Counted from the first letter of the stretch, positions 1 through 5,450 are shown. The stretch is 6,036 nt of DNA from Chitinophagaceae bacterium (GCA_025455245.1 JALOMX010000384.1:1-6036), one strand, 5' to 3'. Translations and numbers: made by a program. Notes: a model not told the origin generated them from the sequence alone.

Positions 1-60
1 AAGCAAATCTATCAGTGGCTTTGTTAGGTCAATGTTAAGGGTTGTGTATTAACAATAGTT

Positions 61-387
61 TTAAATGAGTTTATCATTATTCTTATGGCGGTCCTTATCG
101 CGAATATTTTTCTTTTCAAAATTCCTTTCCAATGCCTGCGTCAAGTCAACCCCCGTTTGATTGGCAAGGCATATTAAAACCCAGAGTACATCGGCCATTT
201 CATCACCCAGGTCTTTTCCCTTATCGCTTTCTTTAAACGACTGCTCACCGTAAGTACGTACCATCAAGCGGCTGAGTTCTCCTACTTCTTCCATCAGTAT
301 GCCAAGGTTGGTAAGTTCATTAAAGTAACGTACGCCAACGGTTTTAATCCATTCATCTACCTGTTGTTGAGCTTGTTGTATGGTCAT
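61..387 (-). CDS. MazG-like nucleotide pyrophosphohydrolase
   Basis: This 108-residue all-alpha protein belongs to the MazG / dUTPase-like NTP pyrophosphohydrolase superfamily. Members hydrolyse (d)NTPs to the monophosphate and pyrophosphate, often to clear non-canonical nucleotides, in the cytoplasm. The metal-binding signature ExxE...ExxD is visible: the segment EEVGEL at residues 33-38 supplies E34 and E37, and DEMADVLW at 62-69 supplies E63 and D66. The length fits the short single-domain members rather than the double-domain E. coli MazG. The ATG at 387 is the only plausible start, because upstream is an AT-rich tandem repeat with no coding character. It lies downstream of dtd on the same strand, but 184 bases of repeat-rich spacer separate them, so co-transcription is uncertain. 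No Shine-Dalgarno sequence is evident. The substrate cannot be told from sequence. Confidence 0.9.
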   Translation of the reverse strand: MTIQQAQQQVDEWIKTVGVRYFNELTNLGILMEEVGELSRLMVRTYGEQSFKESDKGKDLGDEMADVLWVLICLANQTGVDLTQALERNFEKKNIRDKDRHKNNDKLI

Positions 388-396
388 CGTTTGTAA

Positions 397-438
397 TTTA
401 TTATTTGTTGTTTATTGTTTGTCGTTTATTGTTGGTTT
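397..438. repeat. Three tandem 14-base units upstream of mazG-like gene
   Basis: Three consecutive imperfect 14-base units read TTTATTATTTGTTG (397-410), TTTATTGTTTGTCG (411-424) and TTTATTGTTGGTTT (425-438). They end ten bases before the start codon of the minus-strand mazG-like gene, so they would lie in its leader or promoter region. T/G-rich low-complexity repeats like this occur in intergenic DNA of Bacteroidota, and no function is assigned here. Confidence 0.7.
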
Positions 439-489
439 GGGCGATGGGTTTTGGTTTGAATATTCGCTTTTAAGGAAACAAGTTTTGGG

Positions 490-515
490 ATTTGGAATTT
501 TTTAATTTGGAATTT
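490..515. repeat. Paired ATTTGGAATTT repeat, copy A
   Basis: Two exact copies of the 11-mer ATTTGGAATTT (490-500 and 505-515) lie 15 bases apart in the spacer between dtd and the mazG-like gene. The same 11-mer, with a degenerate second copy at similar spacing, recurs inside the oxidase fusion frame at 3986-4010. Two occurrences in 6 kb suggest a dispersed intergenic repeat family. The rest of the spacer (388-571) shows no gene; a short CCCAC/GTGGG inverted motif near 544-556 is too weak to call. Confidence 0.6.
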
Positions 516-571
516 CCCCACTATCCCACACCCAAACAATTTCTCCCACAGTGGGGTAGTTAAAAGTAGCC

Positions 572-1024
572 TTATTCCCTGTTCTTACTATCAATCAAAA
601 TAGTTATCGGTCCATCATTTATCAAAGCCACTTTCATATCCGCTCCAAAAATTCCGGTCTCAATTTTCTTTCCCAGATCAGTTTCTAAACATTCAATCAT
701 TTTTTCATATATCGGTATGGCTACATTGGGTTTTGATGCCCGGATATAACTTGGGCGGTTACCCTTTTTGGTGGAAGCATGCAAGGTAAACTGGCTGACA
801 AGCAATATTTCCCCGCCAACATCCTTCACCGAAATATTGGGCACGCCCGCATCATCGTCAAATACCCTCAGTTGCACAATTTTATTGGTCAGCCATTGAA
901 TGTCTTCATCCCGGTCGGCGTCTTCTATTCCCAGAAAAACAAGCAAGCCCCTGCCTATCCGGCTATGCACTTTTCCATCAATGGAAACCGATGCCTGTAA
1001 AACCCTTTGAATCACAGCACGCAT
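572..1024 (-). CDS. dtd: D-aminoacyl-tRNA deacylase (Dtd)
   Basis: The product is a 150-residue homodimeric cytoplasmic enzyme that hydrolyses D-amino acids, and glycine mischarged on tRNA(Ala), from tRNA. This is a chiral proofreading step of translation. The family signature is intact: it opens with MRAVIQRV, has SQFTL at residues 77-81, and has NDGPIT at 136-141, which includes the Gly-cisPro pair G138-P139 that forms the cross-subunit chiral filter. The length equals the usual 145-150. An in-frame TTG three codons upstream (1033) would add three residues, but the ATG at 1024 matches the family N-terminus exactly. The gene is divergent from engB with 39 bases between the two start codons, so their control regions overlap. 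A poor match to the -7 box (TTTCTTTG, minus strand, 1037-1030) lies just upstream of the start and is not convincing. Confidence 0.97.
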   Translation of the reverse strand: MRAVIQRVLQASVSIDGKVHSRIGRGLLVFLGIEDADRDEDIQWLTNKIVQLRVFDDDAGVPNISVKDVGGEILLVSQFTLHASTKKGNRPSYIRASKPNVAIPIYEKMIECLETDLGKKIETGIFGADMKVALINDGPITILIDSKNRE

Positions 1025-1050
1025 AATCAGCAAAGAAAAGCAATGACCGT

Positions 1051-1058
1051 TACTTTTG
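1051..1058 (+). promoter_or_regulatory. Bacteroidota -7 box (TAnnTTTG) for engB
   Basis: TACTTTTG matches the Bacteroidota housekeeping -7 consensus TAnnTTTG at every defined position. Only five bases separate it from the ATG at 1064, so transcription would begin at or within a base or two of that codon. No good -33 TTTG lies at the usual distance, which lowers confidence. If correct, the box rules out the upstream in-frame starts at 1007 and 1043 for engB. Confidence 0.5.
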
Positions 1059-1063
1059 CATAT

Positions 1064-1699
1064 ATGGATATTTTAAAAGCTGAATACATTATCAGTAAAC
1101 CCGATGTGGCACAATGCCCGGCGCCCGACCGGCCTGAGTTTGCTTTTATAGGACGAAGCAACGTTGGTAAAAGCTCTCTGATCAATATGCTTACCGGTCA
1201 GAAAAACCTTGCAAAAACTTCTGCCGAACCGGGTAAAACCCAACTGATCAACCATTTTGGCATAAAAAGCCGAAAAAACGGCAACAGTAAACATACTACA
1301 GATTGGTACCTTGTTGATCTTCCCGGATATGGCTATGCCAAAGTCAGTCAGAAAAGCAGGCGGAGCAGGCGGCGTTGGGAACAGATGATTGAAAATTACA
1401 TCCGCAAACGTGAAAACCTTGTCAACCTGTTTGTTTTGATTGACAGCAGGCACACACCTCAGAAAATAGATATTGAATTTATTAACCAATTGGGGGAATG
1501 GGGCATTCCTTTTACAATGGTTTTTACCAAGGCCGATAAAGAAAAACCGGGTGCTGTGAAACGAAATGTGGAGCAGTTCAGGATCGAACTTTCCAAAACA
1601 TGGGATGAATTGCCCATGCATTTTTTAACAAGTAGTCATACCAGGGAAGGGAGGGAAGAATTACTTGGTTTTCTTGAAACCATTATTGAAAATGTATAA
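1064..1699 (+). CDS. engB: Ribosome biogenesis GTP-binding protein EngB/YsxC
   Basis: The product is a 211-residue TRAFAC-class GTPase, usually essential, that helps assemble the large ribosomal subunit. All G motifs can be read: G1 GRSNVGKS at residues 30-37, G2 PGKTQ at 56-60 with T59, G3 DLPGYGYA at 85-92, G4 TKAD at 155-158, and G5 TSS at 189-191. The length fits the family (about 195-215). A short polar stretch between G2 and G3 (SRKNGNSKHTTD, 69-80) is a little longer than in E. coli. The frame stays open upstream to 1007, with another ATG at 1043. I chose 1064 because the family begins a few residues before the xxAxFxxS-like strand, and because a -7 box lies between the two ATGs. The gene is divergent from dtd. 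It is followed after 40 bases by a secreted-protein gene on the same strand, possibly co-transcribed. Confidence 0.95.
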   Translation: MDILKAEYIISKPDVAQCPAPDRPEFAFIGRSNVGKSSLINMLTGQKNLAKTSAEPGKTQLINHFGIKSRKNGNSKHTTDWYLVDLPGYGYAKVSQKSRRSRRRWEQMIENYIRKRENLVNLFVLIDSRHTPQKIDIEFINQLGEWGIPFTMVFTKADKEKPGAVKRNVEQFRIELSKTWDELPMHFLTSSHTREGREELLGFLETIIENV

Positions 1700-1739
1700 T
1701 TTGAATGAATGACCCTATTTTAGCACAAAATATTTTTTT

Positions 1740-2201
1740 ATGCGTTTGTTATCCCTTGCAATCACCATTTTTGTTTTTTCAATAGCAGTAAATGCTCAGA
1801 ATTTTGAACCAGCTCCAAGCCCCCTTAAGGATAAACTGGAAAATGCTTTAAAACGGTATGGTACCATTGAGCAGATCAAACTTTCGGATCCTGACAAAAA
1901 AACCTTTACGGGCAAGCCGGGAAAGGAATATTTTTCCTGGGTAGTTTACAGTAAAACAAGTACTGCCGTACGGCGTATGATGATCATTGAGCAGGGTCCG
2001 CAGGGTGAAAAAATCAAAATTCATTACCCGAGATTCAATCAGGCTATTACCGATGCCGACAATCAGGCCTTTGCTATCAGTTTTGTGGCCCCCGAAGGAG
2101 ACTCTCCTTTGACTTACCGGGTGGATGCAAGCCCCGAAGCTACCGTTTACCTTTACGAAATCACCAGAGGGTTTAAAAGGGATTTAAATACCAAGAATTA
2201 A
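1740..2201 (+). CDS. Small secreted protein of unknown function
   Basis: I do not recognise a family for this 153-residue protein. It starts with a clear Sec signal peptide: MR, a hydrophobic core LLSLAITIFVFSIAV, and a signal-peptidase I type site after NA in VNAQ, giving a mature form that begins near Q20. The absence of a lipobox cysteine argues against a lipoprotein. The mature part (about 134 residues) is polar, cysteine-free and rich in Lys, Pro and Asp, with alternating patterns such as EYFSWVVYSK and TVYLYEIT that suggest a mainly beta fold. It contains no catalytic motif I can name. It follows engB by 40 bases with no convincing promoter between (TATTTTAG at 1716-1723 lacks a properly spaced -33), so read-through from engB is likely. 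A terminator follows 49 bases after the stop. It is probably periplasmic. Confidence 0.8.
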   Translation: MRLLSLAITIFVFSIAVNAQNFEPAPSPLKDKLENALKRYGTIEQIKLSDPDKKTFTGKPGKEYFSWVVYSKTSTAVRRMMIIEQGPQGEKIKIHYPRFNQAITDADNQAFAISFVAPEGDSPLTYRVDASPEATVYLYEITRGFKRDLNTKN

Positions 2202-2250
2202 GGAGACGATTTTTACCTGCCTTTGTAATGAAAGGAAGGAACGGATAATT

Positions 2251-2276
2251 GAGGGGCCAAAACAGGCTCCTTTTTT
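2251..2276 (+). terminator. Rho-independent terminator after engB-secreted protein unit
   Basis: The stem GAGGGGCC (2251-2258) pairs with GGCTCCTT (2265-2272) through eight pairs, two of them G-U, closing a six-base loop AAAACA. The T tract 2271-2276 follows directly. The wobbles and the T tract work only for plus-strand RNA. The T tract overlaps the stop codon of the converging ykuK-like gene (2275-2277), so the two units meet with no spare sequence. Confidence 0.8.
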
Positions 2277-2748
2277 AGTTTACAATCTTATTGGCACAAC
2301 TGCTGCTTGCAAAAGCCTCCGGCTTCGCCTTGAAGGCAAATCCCATGCCAAGGATATAACCCATGGCTTCCCGCAAGGCTTCATTGCTTTTAAAAGACGG
2401 ATTGGTATTGATATCAGCATGCACCTCCATGTCCACGTCATATAAAGTAAAAAGGTCGCACAATTCATATGCAACCTCTATACTCTTGGCAACTTCCACC
2501 AGCATGCGCTCTTTGATACTGTACCGGTGGGTGGTTTTCTCATTGTGGATGAACATGAAGCCGCCGGCCCTTTCCCTCAGGAAAACGATGACCGTGGCAA
2601 ATTCGGTTTCCCGTCCCTTAACCTGACTATCGGTTCCTATACACACCTTTAAGCGGTGGCCGGCTGCAGATTCGCGCTTGATGGCTTCTTCAACAGCCGA
2701 CTTAATAGGTAAATGGATGGATTCTCCATTGAATTTTCTCCAATACAT
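2275..2748 (-). CDS. YkuK-family RNase H-like protein
   Basis: This 157-residue protein resembles the Bacillus YkuK / DUF458 family, which has a predicted RNase H-like fold and no well-established substrate. Landmarks are IGTDSQV at residues 37-43 with acidic D40, YSIKERMLVE at 76-85 with E80 and E85, the second acidic strand VHADINTN at 109-116 with D112, and a C-terminal GYILGMGFAFKAKPEAFASSSCANK stretch (130-154) typical of the family. The aspartates and glutamates could form the metal site of the fold, so catalysis is possible but unproven. The ATG at 2748 gives the usual N-terminus (MYWRKFNG); a GTG at 2784 would add twelve residues that do not look like family sequence. A near -7 box (TACCTTCG, minus strand 2770-2763, one mismatch) lies 14 bases upstream. 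The CoA-binding gene lies upstream on the same strand. Confidence 0.8.
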   Translation of the reverse strand: MYWRKFNGESIHLPIKSAVEEAIKRESAAGHRLKVCIGTDSQVKGRETEFATVIVFLRERAGGFMFIHNEKTTHRYSIKERMLVEVAKSIEVAYELCDLFTLYDVDMEVHADINTNPSFKSNEALREAMGYILGMGFAFKAKPEAFASSSCANKIVN

Positions 2749-2844
2749 AAAAAGAGGTTTTCCGAAGGTAAAGCAGAAAATCACTCATATCATGCATATG
2801 TATATGAAGGTTTTATGAACAATTGGGGATAATGGGTCTGAAAA

Positions 2845-3207
2845 TCAGTAATTTCCGGCAGAAAGCATTACAAGGGTGCAGGCATTCAGGAATTTTATGC
2901 CGTTTTCAACAAGCAACAACGCCAGTTCATTATTTTCTGCACCGGGATTAAAAATCACCCTCTTCGGATTCAATTCAATTATATACCGGTAATAAACCTG
3001 CTGATGATAAGGGTTAAGGTAAATGGTAACGGTATGGATATCCTGCCAATTCCGTGGAGTGTCCTCTATTGAAATTGAACCAATCCTGCCCTTACGGACA
3101 CCCAATGCAACAACCTCATGGCCGGCTGCCAACAACCTGTGAACTGCCATATGACTGTACCTGTAACTATGTTCCGATGCACCGATTACCAAAGTCCTTT
3201 TATTCAT
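2845..3207 (-). CDS. CoA-binding domain protein (YccU-like)
   Basis: This 120-residue single-domain protein has the Rossmann-type CoA_binding_2 fold seen in E. coli YccU. The nucleotide-binding start TLVIGAS (residues 5-11) is followed by the family's RYSHMAVHRLL (16-26), GHEVVALG (29-36), a mid-domain VTIYLNP (60-66), the loop NPGAEN (87-92), and a terminal NACTLVML (108-115). These make the assignment firm, but the physiological role of the family is not defined; related domains occur in acyl-CoA synthetases and redox repressors. The length is slightly shorter than YccU. The ATG at 3207 is the first in frame and starts right before the first beta strand, as expected. The ykuK-like gene follows 96 bases downstream in the same direction, and no terminator lies between them, so they may be co-transcribed. 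Confidence 0.85.
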   Translation of the reverse strand: MNKRTLVIGASEHSYRYSHMAVHRLLAAGHEVVALGVRKGRIGSISIEDTPRNWQDIHTVTIYLNPYHQQVYYRYIIELNPKRVIFNPGAENNELALLLVENGIKFLNACTLVMLSAGNY

Positions 3208-3322
3208 ATAAAATTGAAAATCATTTAATTACGCATGCCGGACCCTGCTTTTAAACAGAAGGTTTGGCCCTGATTATCCTTTTCAAAAAAAATCTGGCTT
3301 TTTTTTCTGATGAATGCAGCAC

Positions 3323-3354
3323 TTTGTTATTGAATTATGTCTTTACTATTTTTA
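3323..3354 (+). promoter_or_regulatory. Candidate plus-strand promoter in intergenic spacer
   Basis: TTTG at 3323-3326 is followed after 20 bases by TATTTTTA at 3347-3354, which matches the Bacteroidota -7 consensus TAnnTTTG at five of six defined positions. The spacing fits the usual -33/-7 pair. No plus-strand gene follows; a terminator-like hairpin begins 17 bases downstream, so any product would be a very short RNA. The sequence is AT-rich, so a chance match is quite possible. Confidence 0.3.
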
Positions 3355-3371
3355 GAACCACTACTAACTGC

Positions 3372-3404
3372 AAAAAGGCTGCTATTTCATTAGCAGCTTT
3401 TTTT
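3372..3404 (+). terminator. Terminator-like hairpin, plus orientation favoured
   Basis: AAAAAGGCTGCTA (3372-3384) pairs with TAGCAGCTTTTTT (3391-3403), with one G-U pair at 3377/3398, around a six-base loop. A seven-T tract (3398-3404) follows on the plus strand. On the minus strand the G-U pair becomes a C-A mismatch and the U run is five, so it could only be a back-up terminator for the oxidase operon. No plus-strand gene obviously needs it. The 3208-3487 spacer around it holds no credible gene; the short plus ORF at 3264-3455 runs through both hairpins. Confidence 0.65.
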
Positions 3405-3427
3405 ATGCCCGCAGGTTGCCCATATTT

Positions 3428-3466
3428 TCAAAAAACCAAAAAGGCCATCCGTTAAGACAGCCTTTC
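3428..3466 (-). terminator. Rho-independent terminator of the oxidase operon
   Basis: Read on the minus strand, AAAGGC (3465-3460) pairs with GCCTTT (3445-3440). The stem continues inward through two G-U pairs, a U-A and a C-G around a loop near 3451-3454. The U-rich tail T5-GG-T6 follows (3442-3430 on the plus strand as A runs). The inner wobbles work only in minus-strand RNA, which fixes the orientation. It lies about 22 bases after the stop codon of the subunit III/IV frame and marks the end of the operon inside this window. Confidence 0.8.
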
Positions 3467-3487
3467 TAAAAATCCAATTCTGATAAA

Positions 3488-4702
3488 TTATTTTTCCGCT
3501 CCCTCGGGAACTGCAGCAGGCGCCACTTGTTCGGTTTCTGCAGGACGGCTTCCCGCCTGTGTATTTCTCAGGTTACGCCAGCTGTTACCGTCAATGAGGA
3601 ATGCTGCGATAAACCAGATGAATAATAGCAGGGGCACAACAATGGTCATGATGAAATTACGTATTTCATCGCCAAGGTGCATAAAGTACGATGTGATGTA
3701 AAATGCCTTAGCCAGCGACAGAATCGTAACAATTCCCTTAATCAGTAGAACTGATGTAGGGTTTCCATGACCTATTTTGTAAATTAACAGGCCAAGAGCA
3801 AGCTCAATAATAGTTACAATGGAAAGAATAATGGTAACCTTTTTTACGGTGGCATAAAACGATTTATCATCGTGCTCGGAAGCAAAGCTGATTTCGTCTG
3901 AAGCGAGTTGATGACCCATAATTATTTTCGATTTATAATTTACGATTTTAGTCCAGATTTCACTACTTGAATCAAATCCGCTGGAATTTGGAATTTTTAT
4001 ATTGGAATTTTGACTAAATAAGGTTTTCTCGATCATTTCGTAATGACCGCGCTGATCGAAATGGCCAAGGCGTGTTTTGATGTACATGATGAGGTTGATC
4101 ACAACACCACTAAGAACGTGGAATCCATGAAAACCTGTAATGCCAAAGAAAAATCCACCAAATGCAACAGGTCCGGGCTGTGTAACCGCATGGCCATCAT
4201 GCATCAGGCCCGGCACTTCAGGGCCCCAGGGATTCATTCTTACGGTAGTACCCAGTTGAACAACTTCACCATTAAGCAATACATGGTTATCACCCATGAT
4301 AAGGTGGGTCCATTCCCATGCCTGGCAGGCAAGGAACGCTACACCACCAACTATGGTCCAGAGCATATACTTTTCAACACCCTTACGATTCATTTTGTGC
4401 CCTTCATGCACCGCAAGAACCATGGTAACAGAACTGATGATGAGGATGAACGTCATTAAGCTTACAAAAGCAAGCGGTAAGTTTGCATGTCCGAATCCGG
4501 GAAACGCATTAAACACATGGTTGGGATCGGGCCAATAGTTGGCACTGAAACGAATGGTTCCATAGCTGATCAGGAATGCTCCGAAGGTGAAGGCATCACT
4601 CATCAGGAAGTACCACATCATCAGTTTGCCATAGCTTATATTAAACGGGCTTTTTCCTCCAACCCACCATTTGGTACCTGCCGGTATTGCTGCTGTTGCC
4701 AT
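3488..4702 (-). CDS. Cytochrome c oxidase subunit III (truncated) - subunit IV fusion
   Basis: One 404-codon frame carries two parts of an aa3-type heme-copper oxidase in the inner membrane. Residues 1-226 are a Bacteroidota subunit III, starting KSPFNISYGKLMMW near 17-30, with helices near 25-47, 76-97, 113-132 and 180-208 and the hallmark FHGFHVLSG at 191-199. The family should continue after GHYEMIEK (219-226) into a last helix containing YWHFVD; here it is missing and not recoverable in another frame. Residues 227-261 are a polar AT-coded linker without family character. Residues 262-404 are a full subunit IV (COX4_pro type), starting MGHQLASDE, with three helices near 287-309, 318-341 and 348-370 and an Ala/Pro/Glu-rich tail. 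The internal ATG at 3919 is probably the ancestral subunit IV start and may still be used. The start at 4702 fits the family. It could be a working fusion, a damaged subunit III plus intact subunit IV, or an assembly join. Confidence 0.85.
   Translation of the reverse strand: MATAAIPAGTKWWVGGKSPFNISYGKLMMWYFLMSDAFTFGAFLISYGTIRFSANYWPDPNHVFNAFPGFGHANLPLAFVSLMTFILIISSVTMVLAVHEGHKMNRKGVEKYMLWTIVGGVAFLACQAWEWTHLIMGDNHVLLNGEVVQLGTTVRMNPWGPEVPGLMHDGHAVTQPGPVAFGGFFFGITGFHGFHVLSGVVINLIMYIKTRLGHFDQRGHYEMIEKTLFSQNSNIKIPNSSGFDSSSEIWTKIVNYKSKIIMGHQLASDEISFASEHDDKSFYATVKKVTIILSIVTIIELALGLLIYKIGHGNPTSVLLIKGIVTILSLAKAFYITSYFMHLGDEIRNFIMTIVVPLLLFIWFIAAFLIDGNSWRNLRNTQAGSRPAETEQVAPAAVPEGAEK
3920..4024. repeat. 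AT-rich repeat-bearing linker in the oxidase fusion (copy B)
   Basis: These 105 bases lie exactly between the last family-like codon of subunit III and the ATG of subunit IV. They contain ATTTGGAATTT at 3986-3996 and a degenerate second copy TATTGGAATTT at 4000-4010, the same motif pair as at 490-515. TGGAATT occurs three times (3982, 3989, 4003). A second pattern, CGATTTATAATTTA then CGATTTTA (3929 and 3943, 14 bases apart), also looks intergenic in origin. The stretch is free of stops in the one frame that joins the two genes. Confidence 0.65.
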
Positions 4703-4740
4703 AATTAAGTGTTCTGAAAATTAGCTTGGTAAAAGTGGGG

Positions 4741-4748
4741 CAAAAATA
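4741..4748 (-). promoter_or_regulatory. Bacteroidota -7 box upstream of subunit III/IV frame
   Basis: On the minus strand the sequence reads TATTTTTG, a full match to TAnnTTTG, about 38 bases upstream of the ATG at 4702. It lies just downstream of a hairpin terminator, so it could restart transcription for the fusion frame. The -33 region has no clear TTTG (TGTG is nearest), so the call rests on the -7 box and its position. Confidence 0.5.
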
Positions 4749-4761
4749 AGTGTCGGGGCCT

Positions 4762-4806
4762 AAAAAGTCACAGAATCCTAAAAAACATTTTTTGTGATTT
4801 TTTTTT
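4762..4806. terminator. Hairpin between the two subunit III genes, terminator-like both ways
   Basis: AAAAAGTCACA (4762-4772) pairs with TGTGATTTTTT (4793-4803) over eleven positions, ten Watson-Crick and one G-U on the plus strand. The loop of 20 bases itself contains an A6-CA-T6 mini-stem. On the plus strand a T run to 4806 follows; on the minus strand the arm ends in TTTTT. Only the minus direction has a gene upstream (the 4851-5420 subunit III), so it may end or attenuate that transcript. The stem is mostly A-T and possibly leaky. Confidence 0.5.
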
Positions 4807-4850
4807 ACCTGATCCAAAAAGCAAATATTGCGCCTTTTGCAACCAAAAAA

Positions 4851-5420
4851 TCAGGAAACCATGGTCAGGAAGATGAACAGGTAAATCCATAGAATATCTA
4901 CAAAATGCCAATAGGTTGCGGCCACTTCTGCGCCTACCCTGCTGTAACTTCTAGATGATTGACTGAATGCCTTGCGGACCATTATCAGAAGTGCTACCAC
5001 TCCCCCAAGTACGTGCGCCATATGCACACCGGCAATTACGGCTAAAAATGATCCGGAGACATTACTGCCTACCCCAATCAACTTGATCCCGTTGTTTTGA
5101 AGCGTTTGAAAACCAATCCATTGAAGTACCATAAAAAGGGTGCCCAATAATGCAGTGAGCAACATCATTTTTCGGTACACACCCATTTGGCGCTCTTTGA
5201 ACTTACGTAAAGCAATGATCATGGTGAGAGAACTGATAATGATTACAGCAGTACTGTAATAAAATACAGGTGGCAGGTCAAAACCTTGCCAATTTGCCTG
5301 ATTGCGTTTTACAATATATGCACTTGTAAATCCTGCAAACATCATCACAATGCTTCCCATAGCCACCCACAAGGTGAACTTGTAGGGATGGATCTTTTTA
5401 TTTTGCTCTGCTAATGCCAT
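4851..5420 (-). CDS. coxC: Cytochrome c oxidase subunit III (short five-helix form)
   Basis: This 189-residue integral membrane protein belongs to the heme-copper oxidase subunit III family, which stabilises the catalytic core and its proton uptake rather than carrying redox centres. Five helices can be read near residues 13-37, 51-71, 84-104, 122-148 and 167-188. Family landmarks are the AGVHMAHVLGG segment (130-140), corresponding to the GxHxxHxxxG pattern, and YWHFVDILWIY (170-180) in the last helix. The length matches the shorter of the two subunit III paralogues usually found side by side in Bacteroidota. The ATG at 5420 is the natural start, 30 bases after the ctaB stop, so the two are almost surely one operon. 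This paralogue retains the terminal helix that the neighbouring fusion lacks, which makes it a useful internal comparison. Confidence 0.93.
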   Translation of the reverse strand: MALAEQNKKIHPYKFTLWVAMGSIVMMFAGFTSAYIVKRNQANWQGFDLPPVFYYSTAVIIISSLTMIIALRKFKERQMGVYRKMMLLTALLGTLFMVLQWIGFQTLQNNGIKLIGVGSNVSGSFLAVIAGVHMAHVLGGVVALLIMVRKAFSQSSRSYSRVGAEVAATYWHFVDILWIYLFIFLTMVS

Positions 5421-5450
5421 ACTGTATTAATAAATCTGTTGAAAAATAGT

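Noticed and set aside
4..32. Minus-strand promoter-like pair at the left edge (TAGATTTG at 11-4, TTG at 32-30)
   Set aside because: The spacing is plausible, but any gene it would serve lies outside the window. Bases 1-60 otherwise show nothing I can support.
516..556. CCCCAC...GTGGGG inverted repeat after dtd as a terminator
   Set aside because: The loop is long (about 29 bases), competing pairings exist, and no U tract follows on the minus strand.
1025..1033. TTG start for dtd three codons upstream
   Set aside because: The ATG at 1024 gives the exact family N-terminus MRAVIQRV.
1007..1063. Longer N-terminus for engB (starts at 1007 or 1043)
   Set aside because: The added residues have no family counterpart, overlap the dtd start, and lie upstream of the only good -7 box.
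1073..1621. 182-codon minus-strand ORF opposite engB
   Set aside because: It is a shadow of the well-supported GTPase gene and shows no domain of its own.
2749..2784. GTG start adding twelve residues to the ykuK-like protein
   Set aside because: The extension (MIFCFTFGKPLF) does not resemble the family start, and a near -7 box falls inside it.
3285..3306. A8-tctggc-T8 inverted repeat
   Set aside because: The stem is made only of A-T pairs in AT-rich spacer, too weak to call a terminator or a regulatory structure.
3264..3455. 63-codon plus-strand ORF in the spacer
   Set aside because: It runs through two terminator hairpins, is low-complexity in composition, and has no recognisable domain.
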